Source: Microvirga flocculans ATCC BAA-817
GTDB lineage: Bacteria; Pseudomonadota; Alphaproteobacteria; Rhizobiales; Beijerinckiaceae
DNA length: 64,000 nucleotides
Direction: 5' to 3'
Assembly (NCBI RefSeq): GCF_000518665.1
Contig: NZ_JAEA01000011.1
Coordinates: 124,001-188,000, forward strand
A program made the translations under genes and the position numbers. The notes beneath the pieces are model-generated. The model ran no database searches and was not told the DNA's origin. It was given only the letters and a program-made list of their open reading frames with translations. This document shows positions 33,163 through 45,252 of this stretch, piece by piece. Positions within the stretch are counted from its first letter, which is position 1. The number at the start of each line of letters is the position of its first letter.

Positions 33163-35589
33163 TTAGTGAGCCACGACCCCGGCCGAGTCGTCCTCGACCC
33201 CAGGCTTGGGCCCCTTGAGAACCGAGGCCTCGTCCCACTCGATCGGCTCAGGCATCCGCACGAGAGCGTGCTGGAGAACCTGGTCCATCATGGAGACCGG
33301 GACGATCTCCAGGCCGTTCTTCACGCTGGCCGGGATGTCGACCAGATCCTTCGCGTTCTCCTCGGGGATCAAGACCTTCTTGATGCCGCCGCGGAGCGCC
33401 GCGAGGAGCTTCTCCTTGAGGCCGCCGATGGGCAGCACCCTGCCCCGCAGCGTCACCTCGCCCGTCATGGCCACGTCGCGGCGAACCGGAATGCCCGTGA
33501 TCACGGAGACGATGGCGGTCGCCATGGCGATGCCGGCGGACGGACCGTCCTTGGGCGTCGCGCCTTCCGGCACGTGCACGTGAATGTCCCGACGGTCGAA
33601 CAGGGGCGGCTCGACGCCGAAATCGACGGCCCGGGAGCGGACATAGGACGCCGCCGCCGAGATCGATTCCTTCATGACGTCACGCAGGTTGCCCGTGACG
33701 GTCATCTTGCCCTTGCCCGGCATCATGATGCCTTCGATGGTGAGCAGCTCGCCACCGACCTCGGTCCAGGCCAGACCCGTGACCGTGCCGACCGAATCCT
33801 CCGTCTCGGCCTCGCCATAGCGGAAGCGCGGCGGGCCCAGGAAGTCCGGCAGGTTGCCGGTCGTGACCTCGACGTTCTTGACCTTGGAGATGAGGATCTC
33901 CTTCACGGCCTTGCGGACGAGATTGTTGATCTCGCGTTCGAGGTTACGCACGCCCGCCTCGCGGGTGTAGCGGCGGATCAGCATGAGGAGGGCCTCGTCG
34001 CCGATCTTCCACTCCTTCTCCGCCAGTCCATGCTTCTGGATGGATGAGGGGATGAGGTGGGTGCGGGCAATCTCGGCCTTCTCTTCCTCGGTGTAGCCCG
34101 CGATGCGGATCACCTCCATACGGTCGAGAAGCGGACCGGGAATGTTGAGCGTGTTGGCCGTCGTGACGAACATGACGTTGGACAGGTCGTAATCGACCTC
34201 CAGGTAATGATCGTTGAAGGTGTTGTTCTGCTCGGGGTCGAGAACCTCCAGCAGGGCCGCCGATGGATCGCCGCGGAAGTCCATGCCCATCTTGTCGATT
34301 TCGTCGAGCAGGATGAGGGGATTGGACGTCTTGGCCTTGCGCATCGACTGGATGATCTTGCCGGGCATCGAGCCGATATAGGTGCGGCGGTGGCCGCGGA
34401 TCTCGGATTCGTCACGGACGCCGCCGAGCGACATGCGCACGAACTCACGGCCCGTGGCCTTGGCGATCGACTTGCCGAGGGAGGTCTTGCCCACACCGGG
34501 AGGACCGACGAGGCAGAGAATCGGGCCCGTGAGCTTGTTGGCGCGCTGCTGCACGGCCAGGTACTCGACGATGCGCTCCTTGACCTTCTCCAGACCGTAA
34601 TGGTCCGAATCCAGGACGTCCTGGGCGGCCTTCAGGTCCTTCTTCATCTTCGAGCGGCGGCCCCACGGAATGCCGAGCAGCCAGTCGAGATAATTGCGCA
34701 CGACGGTGGCTTCCGCGGACATGGGCGACATCTGGCGCAGCTTCTTGAGCTCGCCCAGCGCCTTTTCTCGGGCTTCCTTCGTGAACTTGGTCTTCTCGAT
34801 CTTCTCCTCGAGCTCGGCCAGCTCGTCGCGACCTTCGTCGTCGCCGAGCTCCTTCTGGATCGCCTTCATCTGCTCGTTGAGGTAGTACTCGCGCTGCGTC
34901 TTCTCCATCTGACGCTTCACGCGGGTGCGGATCCGCTTCTCGACCTGGAGAACGGAAATCTCGCTCTCCATCATGCCGAGCACCTTCTCCAGGCGCTGGG
35001 CGACGGTCGGCGTCTCCAGGATCGCCTGCTTGTCGGCGATCTTGATGGCCAGATGCGAAGCGATCGTATCGGCGAGCTTGGCGGGCTCGTCGATCTGGGT
35101 CACGGCGGTCACGACCTCCGGCGACACCTTCTTGTTCAGCTTCACGTAATTCTCGAACTCGGCCACGACGGAGCGGGCGAGCGCCTCGGCCTCCACCTGA
35201 TCCCCGAGCGCGTCCGGAAGCGCTTCGGCTTCGGCCTCGTAATATTCGTCCGTGCGGGTATAGGCCTTCACCTGGGCGCGGCTGGCGCCCTCCACGAGCA
35301 CCTTCACGGTGCCGTCGGGCAGCTTCAGGAGCTGGAGCACGTTGGCGAGGGTGCCGACCTTGTAGATCGCATCCGTGGCGGGATCGTCATCCGTCGCGTC
35401 GATCTGGGTTGCCAGGAGAATGTGACGGTCCCCTTTGACCACTTCCTCAAGCGCGCGGATCGACTTTTCGCGGCCGACGAAGAGCGGCACGATCATATGC
35501 GGAAAGACAACAATGTCGCGCAGAGGCAGAACCGCATAGGTTCCGGTCGAGCCTGGAACGACAGGCTGACGTGGCTTCGATTGTGTCAT
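33163..35589 (-). CDS. lon: ATP-dependent protease Lon
   Basis: LonA degrades misfolded and regulatory proteins in the cytosol. The 808-residue protein has an N-terminal substrate domain ([20 protein letters not shown]), coiled-coil middle ([18 protein letters not shown]), AAA+ module with Walker [10 protein letters not shown] and Walker [10 protein letters not shown], and a C-terminal serine-lysine protease domain. The catalytic serine is in [12 protein letters not shown] and the lysine in [19 protein letters not shown] precedes the start. It lies between clpX and hup. Confidence 0.98.
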   Translation of the reverse strand: MTQSKPRQPVVPGSTGTYAVLPLRDIVVFPHMIVPLFVGREKSIRALEEVVKGDRHILLATQIDATDDDPATDAIYKVGTLANVLQLLKLPDGTVKVLVEGASRAQVKAYTRTDEYYEAEAEALPDALGDQVEAEALARSVVAEFENYVKLNKKVSPEVVTAVTQIDEPAKLADTIASHLAIKIADKQAILETPTVAQRLEKVLGMMESEISVLQVEKRIRTRVKRQMEKTQREYYLNEQMKAIQKELGDDEGRDELAELEEKIEKTKFTKEAREKALGELKKLRQMSPMSAEATVVRNYLDWLLGIPWGRRSKMKKDLKAAQDVLDSDHYGLEKVKERIVEYLAVQQRANKLTGPILCLVGPPGVGKTSLGKSIAKATGREFVRMSLGGVRDESEIRGHRRTYIGSMPGKIIQSMRKAKTSNPLILLDEIDKMGMDFRGDPSAALLEVLDPEQNNTFNDHYLEVDYDLSNVMFVTTANTLNIPGPLLDRMEVIRIAGYTEEEKAEIARTHLIPSSIQKHGLAEKEWKIGDEALLMLIRRYTREAGVRNLEREINNLVRKAVKEILISKVKNVEVTTGNLPDFLGPPRFRYGEAETEDSVGTVTGLAWTEVGGELLTIEGIMMPGKGKMTVTGNLRDVMKESISAAASYVRSRAVDFGVEPPLFDRRDIHVHVPEGATPKDGPSAGIAMATAIVSVITGIPVRRDVAMTGEVTLRGRVLPIGGLKEKLLAALRGGIKKVLIPEENAKDLVDIPASVKNGLEIVPVSMMDQVLQHALVRMPEPIEWDEASVLKGPKPGVEDDSAGVVAH

Positions 35590-35818
35590 GAGGCGACTTC
35601 CTTTTCACTGCGTCCGACCGCCCCCTCGAATGAGCTGGACCTCGGACGGATAACCGGAATGCTCAGGCTGTTTTTATGGGCTGCACCCGGTACGTCGGGC
35701 CCTCCCTCGAACGATGAGCGGACAGCGCCGGCGCAAGAGATAATGTGGCGTTGCGGACCGGGCGTTTCAAGACAACGGCCCGCAACGGATCGATTCATCA
35801 AAGAGCCTCGCCCCGCCC

Positions 35819-37087
35819 TCAGGCGCTGGCGCTTGCCGCCTGTTCGCTGCGGTCGCCGTGGATGAAGAGCGGCTTGGCCTTGCCCTCCACCACCTCGGGA
35901 CCGATCACCACCTGCTCGACGGAATCGAGGCCCGGCAGGTCGTACATGGTCTCCAGGAGGATGCCCTCCATGATCGACCTCAGGCCGCGGGCGCCCGTCT
36001 TGCGCTCGATCGCCTTGCGGGCGATCAGGGACAGGGCCTCTTCCTGGAAGGTCAGCTGAACGTTCTCCATCTCGAAGAGACGCTGGTACTGCTTCACCAG
36101 GGCGTTCTTGGGCTCCTGCAGGATCTTCTTGAGGGCGTCCTCGTCCAGGTCCTCCAGGGTCGCCAGGACCGGCAGGCGGCCGACGAACTCGGGAATGAGG
36201 CCGAATTTCAGCAGATCCTCGGGCTCCACCTCGCGGAAGATCTCGCCCGTCCGGCGGTCGTCCGGCGCGCTCACGGAGGCGCCGAAGCCGATGGACGTGC
36301 CCTTGCCGCGGCCGGCGATGATCCGCTCGAGGCCGGCGAAGGCGCCGCCGCAGATGAACAGGATGTTCGTGGTGTCGACCTGCAGGAACTCCTGCTGCGG
36401 GTGCTTGCGGCCGCCCTGCGGAGGCACGGAGGCCACGGTGCCTTCCATGATCTTCAGGAGCGCCTGCTGCACGCCCTCGCCCGAGACGTCGCGGGTGATC
36501 GAGGGATTGTCCGATTTGCGGGAGATCTTGTCGATCTCGTCGATGTAGACGATGCCGCGCTGGGCCCGCTCCACGTTGTAGTCGGAGGCCTGGAGCAGCT
36601 TGAGGATGATGTTTTCCACGTCCTCGCCGACATAGCCCGCCTCGGTCAGGGTCGTGGCGTCGGCCATGGTGAAGGGCACGTCCAGGATCCGGGCGAGGGT
36701 CTGAGCGAGCAGGGTCTTGCCCGATCCGGTGGGGCCGATCAGCAGGATATTGGACTTGGCCAGCTCGACGTCGTTGTGCTTCGTCGCGTGGGCCAGGCGC
36801 TTGTAATGGTTGTGGACCGCCACCGAGAGCACCTTCTTGGCGTGCTCCTGGCCGATCACGTAATCATCCAGAACGCGGCTGATTTCCTTGGGGGTCGGGA
36901 CCCCGTCGCGGGACTTCACGAGGGACGATTTCGACTCCTCGCGGATGATGTCCATGCAGAGCTCGACGCATTCATCGCAGATGAAAACGGTCGGGCCAGC
37001 GATCAGCTTGCGAACCTCATGCTGGCTCTTGCCGCAGAAGGAGCAGTACAGCGTACTCTTGGAGTCGTTGCCGCCAGCCTTGGTCAT
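35819..37087 (-). CDS. clpX: ATP-dependent Clp protease ATP-binding subunit ClpX
   Basis: ClpX unfolds substrates and feeds them to ClpP. The 422-residue protein has the N-terminal zinc-binding domain ([14 protein letters not shown] ... CDEC), Walker A GPTGSGKT, Walker [10 protein letters not shown], the ClpP-binding IGF loop in [10 protein letters not shown] and the sensor-2 region [14 protein letters not shown] lies eight bases before the ATG at 37087. The spacer to clpP holds a hairpin (37149-37177). Confidence 0.98.
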   Translation of the reverse strand: MTKAGGNDSKSTLYCSFCGKSQHEVRKLIAGPTVFICDECVELCMDIIREESKSSLVKSRDGVPTPKEISRVLDDYVIGQEHAKKVLSVAVHNHYKRLAHATKHNDVELAKSNILLIGPTGSGKTLLAQTLARILDVPFTMADATTLTEAGYVGEDVENIILKLLQASDYNVERAQRGIVYIDEIDKISRKSDNPSITRDVSGEGVQQALLKIMEGTVASVPPQGGRKHPQQEFLQVDTTNILFICGGAFAGLERIIAGRGKGTSIGFGASVSAPDDRRTGEIFREVEPEDLLKFGLIPEFVGRLPVLATLEDLDEDALKKILQEPKNALVKQYQRLFEMENVQLTFQEEALSLIARKAIERKTGARGLRSIMEGILLETMYDLPGLDSVEQVVIGPEVVEGKAKPLFIHGDRSEQAASASA

Positions 37088-37148
37088 TATCACATCTCCA
37101 ATCCGTGCCGGGACGGCCCCCTGCCGACCCAACACTCTTAAGTTACGA

Positions 37149-37177
37149 GCGACGGAGCTAATAAAATGTTCCGTCGC
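37149..37177 (-). promoter_or_regulatory. Hairpin between clpP and clpX
   Basis: GCGACGGA (37149-37156) and TCCGTCGC (37170-37177) are perfect eight-base arms around an AT-rich 13-base loop. No T-run follows. It lies 60-90 bases before clpX and may mark its promoter or an RNA processing site. Confidence 0.3.
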
Positions 37178-37310
37178 TAAGAATTGATCGCCTGATCGCC
37201 CTACCTTCCCGAATCCCCATGCAATCACGCGAGGCGCGCATGATCAATAGGAACGGGAATGCCCGCCAAAAAGACGCACCCGGGAGGAATTTGTCCCCAG
37301 GTTTTAAGGG

Positions 37311-37943
37311 TTAGGCCGGAGTCGCGGCCGGCTCGGGGCGCTTGGCGATCACCTGATCGATCAGCCCGAACTCGCGGGCGGCTTCGGCGGTCATGAAGTT
37401 GTCGCGCTCGAGAGCCCGCTCGATCTCTTCGTAGCTGCGGCCGGTGTGGCCCACGTAGATCTCGTTCAGGCGACGCTTGAGGGCCTCGCTCTCGCGGGCA
37501 TGGATCATGATGTCCGTGACCTGGCCCTGGTAGCCGCCGGAGGGCTGGTGGACCATGATGCGGGCGTTCGGGAGGGCGAAGCGCATCCCCTTCTCGCCGG
37601 CGGTCAGCAGCAGGGAGCCCATGGAAGCGGCCTGGCCGACGCAGAGGGTCGAAACCGGGCAGCGGATGAACTGCATGGTGTCGTAGATCGACAGGCCCGA
37701 GGTCACGACGCCGCCGGGCGAGTTGATGTAGAAGGAGATTTCCTTCTTGGGGTTCTCGGCCTCGAGGAACAGAAGCTGCGCCACGATCAGCGAGGCCGAG
37801 TAATCTTCGACGGGACCCGTGAGGAAGATGATCCGTTCGCGCAGGAGGCGCGAATAGATGTCGAACGCACGCTCGCCGCGATTCGACTGCTCAACCACCA
37901 TCGGGACGAGCGTATTGTTAAAGAGCGCTACCGGGTCTCTCAT
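37311..37943 (-). CDS. clpP: ATP-dependent Clp protease proteolytic subunit ClpP
   Basis: The 210-residue serine protease assembles into a 14-mer that works with ClpX and ClpA. Catalytic residues are visible: serine in [11 protein letters not shown], histidine in [12 protein letters not shown] and aspartate in [13 protein letters not shown]. The ATG at 37943 gives the usual [19 protein letters not shown] start; the longer ORF start is not supported. It follows tig and precedes clpX. Confidence 0.98.
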   Translation of the reverse strand: MRDPVALFNNTLVPMVVEQSNRGERAFDIYSRLLRERIIFLTGPVEDYSASLIVAQLLFLEAENPKKEISFYINSPGGVVTSGLSIYDTMQFIRCPVSTLCVGQAASMGSLLLTAGEKGMRFALPNARIMVHQPSGGYQGQVTDIMIHARESEALKRRLNEIYVGHTGRSYEEIERALERDNFMTAEAAREFGLIDQVIAKRPEPAATPA

Positions 37944-38020
37944 TGTCTCACTGCTCCAGTTCGGCCGCGAATCTCCGCGGCCGTGCGTGTCAAGCAAGCA
38001 ACGAGACGCTTAAGAGAGCG

Positions 38021-39418
38021 TTACTCGCCCTTGCCGGCTTTCTTACCGCCCTTCGCCTTCTTCGGCTCGGAAACGGTTTCCTCTTCGTCGTCGCTGAAGA
38101 GCGCCTCCTTGGAGACGGCCTCCTCGTTCACCTTCACCTGGGACAGGATCTGGTCCACGACCTTCTCCTCGAACAGAGGAGCCCGGATTTCAGCTAGGGC
38201 CTGCGGGTTCTTTTGGTAGAACTCCCAAACCTGGCGCTCCTGGCCGGGATACTGACGGACCCGTTCGATGAGAGCCTGAGTCACCTCATCGTCGGAGATC
38301 TTGATATCGGACTTCTCACCGATCTGTGCAAGGACCAACCCGAGACGCACGCGGCGCTCGGCGATCTTGCGGTACTCGGCCTTAGCCTCTTCTTCGGTGG
38401 TGTCCTCATCCGCGAAGGTGCGGTTGTTCGACTTCATGTCGCCGAGGACCTGCGCCCACACGGCCGAGAATTCCTGCTCGACCAGGGTCGGCGGCAGCTC
38501 GAAGCTGTACTTGCCGTCGAGAGCGTCCAGGAGATCCTTCTTGACCTTGCGGCGGGACTGCGCGTCGAAGTCGCGCTTGATCGCGTCGCGGATCGCGTCC
38601 TTGAGCTTCTCCAGGGACTCCATGCCGAAGCCCTTGGCCATCTCGTCGTCGATCTTCAGCTCGCCGGGAGCCTCGACCTCCTTCACGGTCACGTCGAACT
38701 CGGCATCCTTGCCGGCGAGGTGGGCCGCCAGGTAGTTCTCGGGGAACTTCACCTTCACGAGCTTGGTGTCGCCTGCCTTCAGGCCGAGGAGCTGCTCCTC
38801 GAAGCCGGGAATGAAGGTGTTGGAGCCGAGCTCGACCCGGATATCCTCACCCTTACCGCCGTCGAACTCCGCGCCGTCGATGCGGCCGACGAAATCGACC
38901 ACGACGCGGTCGCCCTCGGCCGACTTGCCGTTCTTGGTCTCGAAGGAGCGGTTCTGCTTGGCCATCCGCTCGAGCGATTCGTTGATCTCGGCATCGGTGA
39001 CTTCGGCCACCGGCTTCTTAACCGACACGTCGGACAGATCGACGAGGTCGAAGGTCGGCAGCACCTCGAGAGCGATCGTGAAAGCCAGGTCGCCCTTGGC
39101 CTCCATGGCCTTCTCGACCTCGTCCTTGCTCTCGGGGAACTGGACCTGGGGCTCGTGGGCGAGCTTCAGGCCGTGATCCTCAACGATCTTGCGGTTGGCC
39201 TCGTTGACGGCGTTCTGCATGACGTCGGCCATGACGGAGCGGCCATAGACCCTGCGCAGATGGCCAACCGGCACCTTGCCGGGACGGAACCCGTTGAGCT
39301 GCACGCGACCCTTGAGGGCCGACAATTCGCTGTTCAGGCGCTCTTCCAACTCGGTGGCCGGGAGCACGACCTTGAACTCTCGCTTCAAGCCTTGGGACAG
39401 TGTTTCCGTCACCTGCAT
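38021..39418 (-). CDS. tig: Trigger factor, ribosome-bound chaperone
   Basis: Trigger factor meets nascent chains at the ribosome tunnel. The 465-residue protein has the ribosome-binding domain with [17 protein letters not shown] near 45-61, a PPIase domain with [13 protein letters not shown] and a long helical C-terminal domain. The tail is Lys-rich. The ATG at 39418 gives the usual [15 protein letters not shown]. It heads the tig-clpP-clpX-lon-hup block. Confidence 0.97.
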   Translation of the reverse strand: MQVTETLSQGLKREFKVVLPATELEERLNSELSALKGRVQLNGFRPGKVPVGHLRRVYGRSVMADVMQNAVNEANRKIVEDHGLKLAHEPQVQFPESKDEVEKAMEAKGDLAFTIALEVLPTFDLVDLSDVSVKKPVAEVTDAEINESLERMAKQNRSFETKNGKSAEGDRVVVDFVGRIDGAEFDGGKGEDIRVELGSNTFIPGFEEQLLGLKAGDTKLVKVKFPENYLAAHLAGKDAEFDVTVKEVEAPGELKIDDEMAKGFGMESLEKLKDAIRDAIKRDFDAQSRRKVKKDLLDALDGKYSFELPPTLVEQEFSAVWAQVLGDMKSNNRTFADEDTTEEEAKAEYRKIAERRVRLGLVLAQIGEKSDIKISDDEVTQALIERVRQYPGQERQVWEFYQKNPQALAEIRAPLFEEKVVDQILSQVKVNEEAVSKEALFSDDEEETVSEPKKAKGGKKAGKGE

Positions 39419-39534
39419 GGTACTATTCGCCTTCATTCGCTCGAAAGAATCTCAAATCCAGGCTCCGGCCGATGCGGCGTCATGCCGGCACAACCAGGCC
39501 ATGTGGAGCCTCCGGAACCCAACCCTGACGGGAT

Positions 39535-39619
39535 TGGTGCGGGCGGAGGGACTCGAACCCCCACAACTTTCGTCGCTGGAACCTAAATCCAGTGCGTCTA
39601 CCAATTCCGCCACGCCCGC
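39535..39619 (-). tRNA. tRNA-Leu (anticodon UAG)
   Basis: On the minus strand the acceptor GCGGGCG pairs with CGCCCGC, and CCA is encoded. The anticodon loop TTTAGGT sits in GGA-/-TCC pairs and gives UAG. The long variable arm (CGACGAAAGTTGTG) is that of a class II tRNA. It lies directly upstream of tig. Confidence 0.97.
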
Positions 39620-39790
39620 GCGTGAGCGGCGCGCGCGAACGCGCCCCTCCTCCGGGACGCGGCTCTATAGCACGGTTAAAAGACAGTGCATCAAAAAAGT
39701 TCATGGCCGGTCCCCTCGCAACCAACCTTGGCCATTGGCGTTCAAAGCTGTAGCGCCTGGAGCGCAACCTCGAACCGATATGAGCCCCGC

Positions 39791-41131
39791 ATGATCACCC
39801 GCCGCGCCGTCGCCGCCGGTCTCGCAACGACCCTGATCGGCCTCCCCAGAACGGGACAGGCGCAGGATTCCCTCGGCTCCGAATTTCTCCTTACGGCCAA
39901 GCCCGCCCGGCTGAAGCTGCGCCCCGATGCGCCCGGCACGGCGGAGGTCTGGACCCTCGGCGATTCCTTGAGCCCGGTCCTGCGGGCGAGGCCTGGGCAG
40001 GAACTCCGGATGACGTTGCGGAACGAAACTTCCCGACCGCTCTCCCTCCACGTTCACGGGATGCGGGGCCCGAACGCCGCGGATGGCGTCGGCGGGCTGA
40101 CCCAGGCTCCGGTGTTTCCGGGCCAGAGCCACGAATCCCGCTTCGTCCCGCCCGATTCCGGCACCTTCCTGCTCCGTCCCTGCATTCTCGGCGGCAGTGC
40201 GGAGCCCCTGGAGCGGGGTCTCTCGGGCCTGCTGATCGTGGAGGAGCCGCGCGCTCCCGAAGTGGACCGGGACCTGGCTCTCCTGATGGACGACTGGCGG
40301 CTCGCCGAGGACGGGACGCTGGCTCCCTTCGAAAGGCCATCGGAGCCCGCCCCTGCCGGGCGGCTCGGAAATTGGCTGAGCGTGAACGGCGGGCCGACTC
40401 CGCAGAGGATCGAGGCTCCGCCCGGCGGGCGGCTTCGCCTACGCCTCGCCAATGCCTGCAACGCCCGGGCCATGCGCCTGCGCTTCGATGGGCTGAAGGC
40501 CTATGTGATTGCCGTGGACGGGCAGCCGACGAGCTCCTTCGAGCCGCTTAGGGCCTCCCTGCCCTTCGCGCCCGGCACCCGCTACGACCTGCTGGCGGAC
40601 ATCCCCGCCGAGGCCGGGGCGAGAGGCGCGGTCATGGCCCTGATCGGCGACGGGATGCCTCTCGTCGAGATCGTCGCCACCGGCAGCGCGCGACCGGCGC
40701 TGCCGCCGGTCGCCCCCTTGCCTCCTAACCCGAAGCTCCCGGACGCCATCAAGCTGCAGAACGCCGCCCGCAAGGATCTGGTGATCAAGGGCGATCCCCA
40801 GTCGCCGACCGTCCCCTGGACGATCAATGGCGCCGCCGGGAACGCGTCGGGCCCCCCTCTCCTGAAGGTCAGGCGCGGCAGCCCCGTCGTTCTGACGCTG
40901 ACGAACCAGACGGCGTTCATGCAGCCCCTGCACCTGCACGGCCATTGCTTCCGCCTGCTGCACGCCCTCGACGACGGCTGGGAGCCCTACTTCCTCGACA
41001 CCGTGCAGGTGCCGGAAAACAGGACGATCCGCATCGCCTTCGTCGCCGACAACCCCGGCAAATGGCTTCTCGCCTCGACCGTGATGGAGCGGTTCGATGC
41101 GGGCCTGTGGACCTGGATCGAGGTCACCTGA
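39791..41131 (+). CDS. Multicopper-oxidase-fold protein with most copper ligands lost, Tat-exported
   Basis: The 446-residue protein has a Tat-type signal (TRRAVAAGLATTLIG) and three cupredoxin domains. Laccase-type enzymes have four histidine motifs. Here the first (LSLHVHGM) and third (LHLHGHCF) are kept. The second reads GTFLLRPCILGG with no HxH, and the fourth reads WLLASTVMERFDAGL where HCHxxxH is expected. So the T1 cysteine-histidine site and half of the trinuclear site are missing. It may act like FtsP/SufI, a copper-free structural relative. It overlaps nnr tail-to-tail by eight bases. Confidence 0.85.
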   Translation: MITRRAVAAGLATTLIGLPRTGQAQDSLGSEFLLTAKPARLKLRPDAPGTAEVWTLGDSLSPVLRARPGQELRMTLRNETSRPLSLHVHGMRGPNAADGVGGLTQAPVFPGQSHESRFVPPDSGTFLLRPCILGGSAEPLERGLSGLLIVEEPRAPEVDRDLALLMDDWRLAEDGTLAPFERPSEPAPAGRLGNWLSVNGGPTPQRIEAPPGGRLRLRLANACNARAMRLRFDGLKAYVIAVDGQPTSSFEPLRASLPFAPGTRYDLLADIPAEAGARGAVMALIGDGMPLVEIVATGSARPALPPVAPLPPNPKLPDAIKLQNAARKDLVIKGDPQSPTVPWTINGAAGNASGPPLLKVRRGSPVVLTLTNQTAFMQPLHLHGHCFRLLHALDDGWEPYFLDTVQVPENRTIRIAFVADNPGKWLLASTVMERFDAGLWTWIEVT

Positions 41132-42611
41132 GAAGCTCGCGCAGGACGGCGGGCACCTGTTCCGCCAAGTCTTCGGAGATGAGGCCGGGCCCGAACTGCG
41201 CGCCCGCCTCCGCATGGATCCAGGCCCCGGCGCAAGCCGCCTCGAAGGCGGGCAGGCCCTGCGCCATCAGGCCTGCGATCAGGCCGCACAGGGTATCGCC
41301 CGAACCCGCCGTCGCCAGATAGGGCGTGCCGTTCTCGTTGATCGCGGCCCGCCCGTCGGGGGCGGCGATGACCGTATCGGCACCCTTGAGCAGCACCACG
41401 GCGCCCGTATAGGCGGCGGCTCGCCGGGTCCGCTCGATTTTCGATTCCGGATCAAGGATGTCCGGGTGTCCCTTGAACAACCGGTTGAACTCCCCGCCAT
41501 GAGGCGTGAGCACGGTCGGCGCATGGCGGAAGGCTCCATGAAGCTCGGAGGCGAGGCCCTCGAAGGAGGTTAGCGCATCGGCATCGAGGACGAGGCTGCG
41601 CCTTGCATGGACCGCGACGGAAACCATGGCCCGGGTCGCGGCGTGGACCCCCAGCGCAGGACCGAGCACGAGGGCGTTGAAGCGCGGGTCCTGGAGAATC
41701 GCATGGAGGCCCTCCGGACCGTCGCAGCCCCGGAGCATGACGGCGGTGAGTTGCGCCGCGTTGACCCCGAGGGCCTCGGGAGGCGAGGCCACGGTGACCA
41801 GGCCGGAGCCGATCCTGAGGGCCGCGCGCGCCGCCAGACGCGCCGCCCCCGTCCGGGTGGCTCCGCCCGAGGCGACGAGGGTGTGACCGCGCTCGTATTT
41901 GTGGGAGGAAAGCCCGGGCTTCGGCAGGGCATGCCGCCACAGGGCCGGACCGTTCGCGAAGAGGCCTCCGCTCTCGGCCTCCAGGGTTTCGCGCAGGATC
42001 CCGATATCCGCCACCTCGACAGCGCCGCTGTAGGCGCGCCCGGGCAGGAGCAGATGGCAGGGCTTGCGGGCGGCGAAGGTCACCGTGCGGACCGCCTTGA
42101 CGGCCACGCCCCGAACTTCCCCGGTGTCGCTGTCGATTCCCGACGGCAGATCGACCGCCAGGATCGGCTTGCCTGTCCCGTTCATGCGATCCACCGCGAG
42201 CCGCGCCATCCCTTCAAGGTCACGGGTGAGGCCCGTGCCGAAAAGGGCGTCGACGATAAGATCCGCCTCATCGAGAGCTGCGTCGTCGACGCTGCCGATC
42301 TTTCCGGCCCATCCTTTCGCCGCCTCGATCGCATCGCCGGTCAGGCGCTTCCGGCTTCCCAGCAGGAACAGCGAGACCCGATATCCCTGCTCCGCCAGAA
42401 GGGTCGCCGCGACGAAACCGTCGCCGCCGTTCTGGCCCGGCCCGGAAACGACGGCGATGCGGCTGCCTTTTGGGGACATGGCCTGCACGGCCTCGGCCAC
42501 GGCGCGCCCTGCCCGCCTCATGAGATCGATACCGGGCGTGCCCGCGGCGATCGTCGCGGCATCGGCCCGCCTCATTTCCGAGGCCGTGAGGATGATTTCA
42601 GGGGCCGGCAT
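41124..42611 (-). CDS. nnr: Bifunctional NAD(P)H-hydrate epimerase / ADP-dependent dehydratase
   Basis: The enzyme repairs damaged NAD(P)H hydrates. The 495-residue protein has an N-terminal YjeF epimerase domain (about 1-215; SGPGQNGGDGFVAATLL, DLPSGIDSDTGEV) and a C-terminal kinase-fold dehydratase (about 225-495; VLTPHGGEFNRLF and GSGDTLCGLIAGLMAQG). I used the ATG at 42611; the longer ORF begins with TTG. The spacer to glnB is divergent. Confidence 0.95.
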   Translation of the reverse strand: MPAPEIILTASEMRRADAATIAAGTPGIDLMRRAGRAVAEAVQAMSPKGSRIAVVSGPGQNGGDGFVAATLLAEQGYRVSLFLLGSRKRLTGDAIEAAKGWAGKIGSVDDAALDEADLIVDALFGTGLTRDLEGMARLAVDRMNGTGKPILAVDLPSGIDSDTGEVRGVAVKAVRTVTFAARKPCHLLLPGRAYSGAVEVADIGILRETLEAESGGLFANGPALWRHALPKPGLSSHKYERGHTLVASGGATRTGAARLAARAALRIGSGLVTVASPPEALGVNAAQLTAVMLRGCDGPEGLHAILQDPRFNALVLGPALGVHAATRAMVSVAVHARRSLVLDADALTSFEGLASELHGAFRHAPTVLTPHGGEFNRLFKGHPDILDPESKIERTRRAAAYTGAVVLLKGADTVIAAPDGRAAINENGTPYLATAGSGDTLCGLIAGLMAQGLPAFEAACAGAWIHAEAGAQFGPGLISEDLAEQVPAVLRELLR

Positions 42612-43129
<518 letters not shown>

Positions 43130-43199
43130 GCTCGCTTTCCCAAACCAAGGCCCGTGGGCCGAGGACAATCCCAAAAGGGCAGAAGAGGACCAGACGATC

Positions 43200-44609
43200 A
43201 TGCAGACCGCCAAGGATGTGCTCAAGGCGATCAAGGACAACGACGTCAAGTACGTCGACTTCCGTTTCACGGATCCGCGCGGCAAGTGGCAGCATGTGAC
43301 CTTCGACGTGTCGATGGTCGATGAGGACCTGTTCGCCGACGGCATCATGTTCGACGGCTCGTCCATCGCCGGCTGGAAGGCGATCAACGAATCCGACATG
43401 ACCCTCATGCCCGACCCGACGACGGCGCAGATGGATCCGTTCTTCTCGGCGTCCACCCTGTCGATCAACTGCGACATCCTCGAGCCCGCCACCGGCGAGC
43501 CCTACAACCGCGACCCGCGCGGCATCGCCAAGAAGGCCGAGGCCTATCTGAAGTCCACGGGCATCGCCGACACGGTCTATGTCGGCCCCGAGGCCGAGTT
43601 CTTCGTGTTCGACGACGTGCGGTTCTCCGCCGATCCCTACAACACCGGCTTCAAGCTCGACGCCGCGGAACTTCCGATCAACGGCGACACCGCTTACGAG
43701 GGCGGCAATCTCGGCCACCGCATCCCGACCAAGGGCGGCTATTTCCCGGTTCCCCCGCTGGACTCCGCGCAGGACATGCGCAGCGAGATGCTGGCCGCCA
43801 TGAAGGCCATGGGCGTGACGGTCGAGAAGCATCACCACGAGGTGGCTTCCGCCCAGCATGAGCTCGGCACGAAGTTCAACACGCTCGTGCGCACCGCCGA
43901 CGAAATGCAGATCTACAAGTACTGCATCCACAACGTCGCCCAGTCCTACGGCAAGACGGCCACCTTCATGCCGAAGCCGGTCTATGGCGACAACGGCTCG
44001 GGCATGCACGTCCACCAGTCCCTCTGGAAGGGCGGCAAGCCTCTCTTCGCGGGCAACAAGTATGCCGACCTCAGCCAGGAATGCCTGTGGTACATCGGCG
44101 GCATCATCAAGCACGCCAAGGCCCTGAACGCCTTCACCAACCCGTCGACGAACTCCTACAAGCGTCTCGTCCCGGGCTATGAGGCCCCGGTGCTGCTGGC
44201 CTACTCCGCCCGCAACCGCTCGGCGTCCTGCCGCATTCCGTGGACGACCTCGCCGAAGGCCAAGCGCGTCGAGGTCCGCTTCCCCGATCCGACCGCCAAT
44301 CCGTATCTCGCCTTCGCGGCGCTGCTGATGGCCGGTCTTGACGGCATCGTGAACAAGATCGATCCCGGCCAGGCCATGGACAAGGATCTCTACGACCTGC
44401 CTCCGCGCGAGCTGAAGAAGATCCCGACCGTCTGCGGCTCCCTGCGCGAAGCTCTCGCCAGCCTCGACAAGGACCGTGCGTTCCTCAAGGCCGGCGGCGT
44501 CTTCAACGACGACTTCATCGACGCCTACATCGAGCTGAAGATGACCGAGGTCGCTCGCTTCGAGATGACCCCGCATCCGGTCGAATTCCAGATGTATTAT
44601 TCGGTCTGA
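43200..44609 (+). CDS. glnA: Glutamine synthetase type I
   Basis: GlnA makes glutamine from glutamate, ammonia and ATP as a dodecamer. The 469-residue protein has the beta-grasp start, the [16 protein letters not shown] loop, the [21 protein letters not shown]/metal site, [17 protein letters not shown], and the adenylylation site with tyrosine in [10 protein letters not shown] near 398. This is the GSI-beta type controlled by adenylylation. A strong terminator follows. Confidence 0.99.
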   Translation: MQTAKDVLKAIKDNDVKYVDFRFTDPRGKWQHVTFDVSMVDEDLFADGIMFDGSSIAGWKAINESDMTLMPDPTTAQMDPFFSASTLSINCDILEPATGEPYNRDPRGIAKKAEAYLKSTGIADTVYVGPEAEFFVFDDVRFSADPYNTGFKLDAAELPINGDTAYEGGNLGHRIPTKGGYFPVPPLDSAQDMRSEMLAAMKAMGVTVEKHHHEVASAQHELGTKFNTLVRTADEMQIYKYCIHNVAQSYGKTATFMPKPVYGDNGSGMHVHQSLWKGGKPLFAGNKYADLSQECLWYIGGIIKHAKALNAFTNPSTNSYKRLVPGYEAPVLLAYSARNRSASCRIPWTTSPKAKRVEVRFPDPTANPYLAFAALLMAGLDGIVNKIDPGQAMDKDLYDLPPRELKKIPTVCGSLREALASLDKDRAFLKAGGVFNDDFIDAYIELKMTEVARFEMTPHPVEFQMYYSV

Positions 44610-44652
44610 TCTTACCGACATCCTCCCGGCTGCTGGACGGCGGCCTTCCTTC

Positions 44653-44682
44653 GCCGGAGCTCTCTGAGCTCCGGCTTTTTTT
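44653..44682 (+). terminator. Terminator of glnBA
   Basis: GCCGGAGCTC (44653-44662) pairs with GAGCTCCGGC (44666-44675) around a three-base loop, followed by seven T residues. Confidence 0.97.
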
Positions 44683-44846
44683 ATCCCGGCATCAGAAACT
44701 TACGCCCTCGTTGGGATCAAAAGCTGGGATCAAAAGCAGTGTGGGGAGGGAACGGTCCAGGCGGCCCCGAGTTATCCAGCCCATGCGGGCGGCCCCTGGC
44801 CGCTTGCGTGAATGATGAACCCGGAAACCTGAGAGGAGATCGCACG

Positions 44847-45197
44847 ATGAAAAGCCTCATGATCGCGACCGCGACCGCCATCGGCCTGCTGGCCGCCGTC
44901 CCGGCGGGCGCGCAGACCTCGGTGACGACCACCACGACCGAGACCACAGGCTCCATCACGATAGCCCCTGAGAAGCGCACCATCATCCATAAGCAGCTCG
45001 GCACCACCAAGCCCGTGACGATCAAGGAGCGCGTGACGGTCGGCGCCACGGTACCGGATACGGTCGAACTGCAATCCGTCCCCGAGACCATCGTCTCGGA
45101 GGTCCCGGCCGTGAAGGGCTACCGGTACTTCGTCTACAACGGCGAAGTGGTGCTCGTGGACCCGCAGACCCGCAAGGTGGTCACCATCGTCGAATAA
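44847..45197 (+). CDS. Secreted DUF1236 protein, second copy
   Basis: The 116-residue protein has a Sec signal peptide (cleavage after GAQ), a Thr-rich linker (SVTTTTTETTGS) and a DUF1236 domain: RVTVGATVPDTVELQSVPE and GEVVLVDPQTRKVVTIVE. It lacks the glycine zipper of the paralogue at 6616. GAGAGGAG precedes the ATG. Function is unknown. Confidence 0.88.
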   Translation: MKSLMIATATAIGLLAAVPAGAQTSVTTTTTETTGSITIAPEKRTIIHKQLGTTKPVTIKERVTVGATVPDTVELQSVPETIVSEVPAVKGYRYFVYNGEVVLVDPQTRKVVTIVE

Positions 45198-45252
45198 GGC
45201 GAATCCTCGACCGGATAACGGCCCATAAAGGCCGTCCTGCCCTGAAAAACAA

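Noticed and set aside
34057-35865. 602-codon plus-strand ORF over lon
   Set aside because: Shadow frame of lon, with Leu/His/Gly-biased translation and no recognisable domain.
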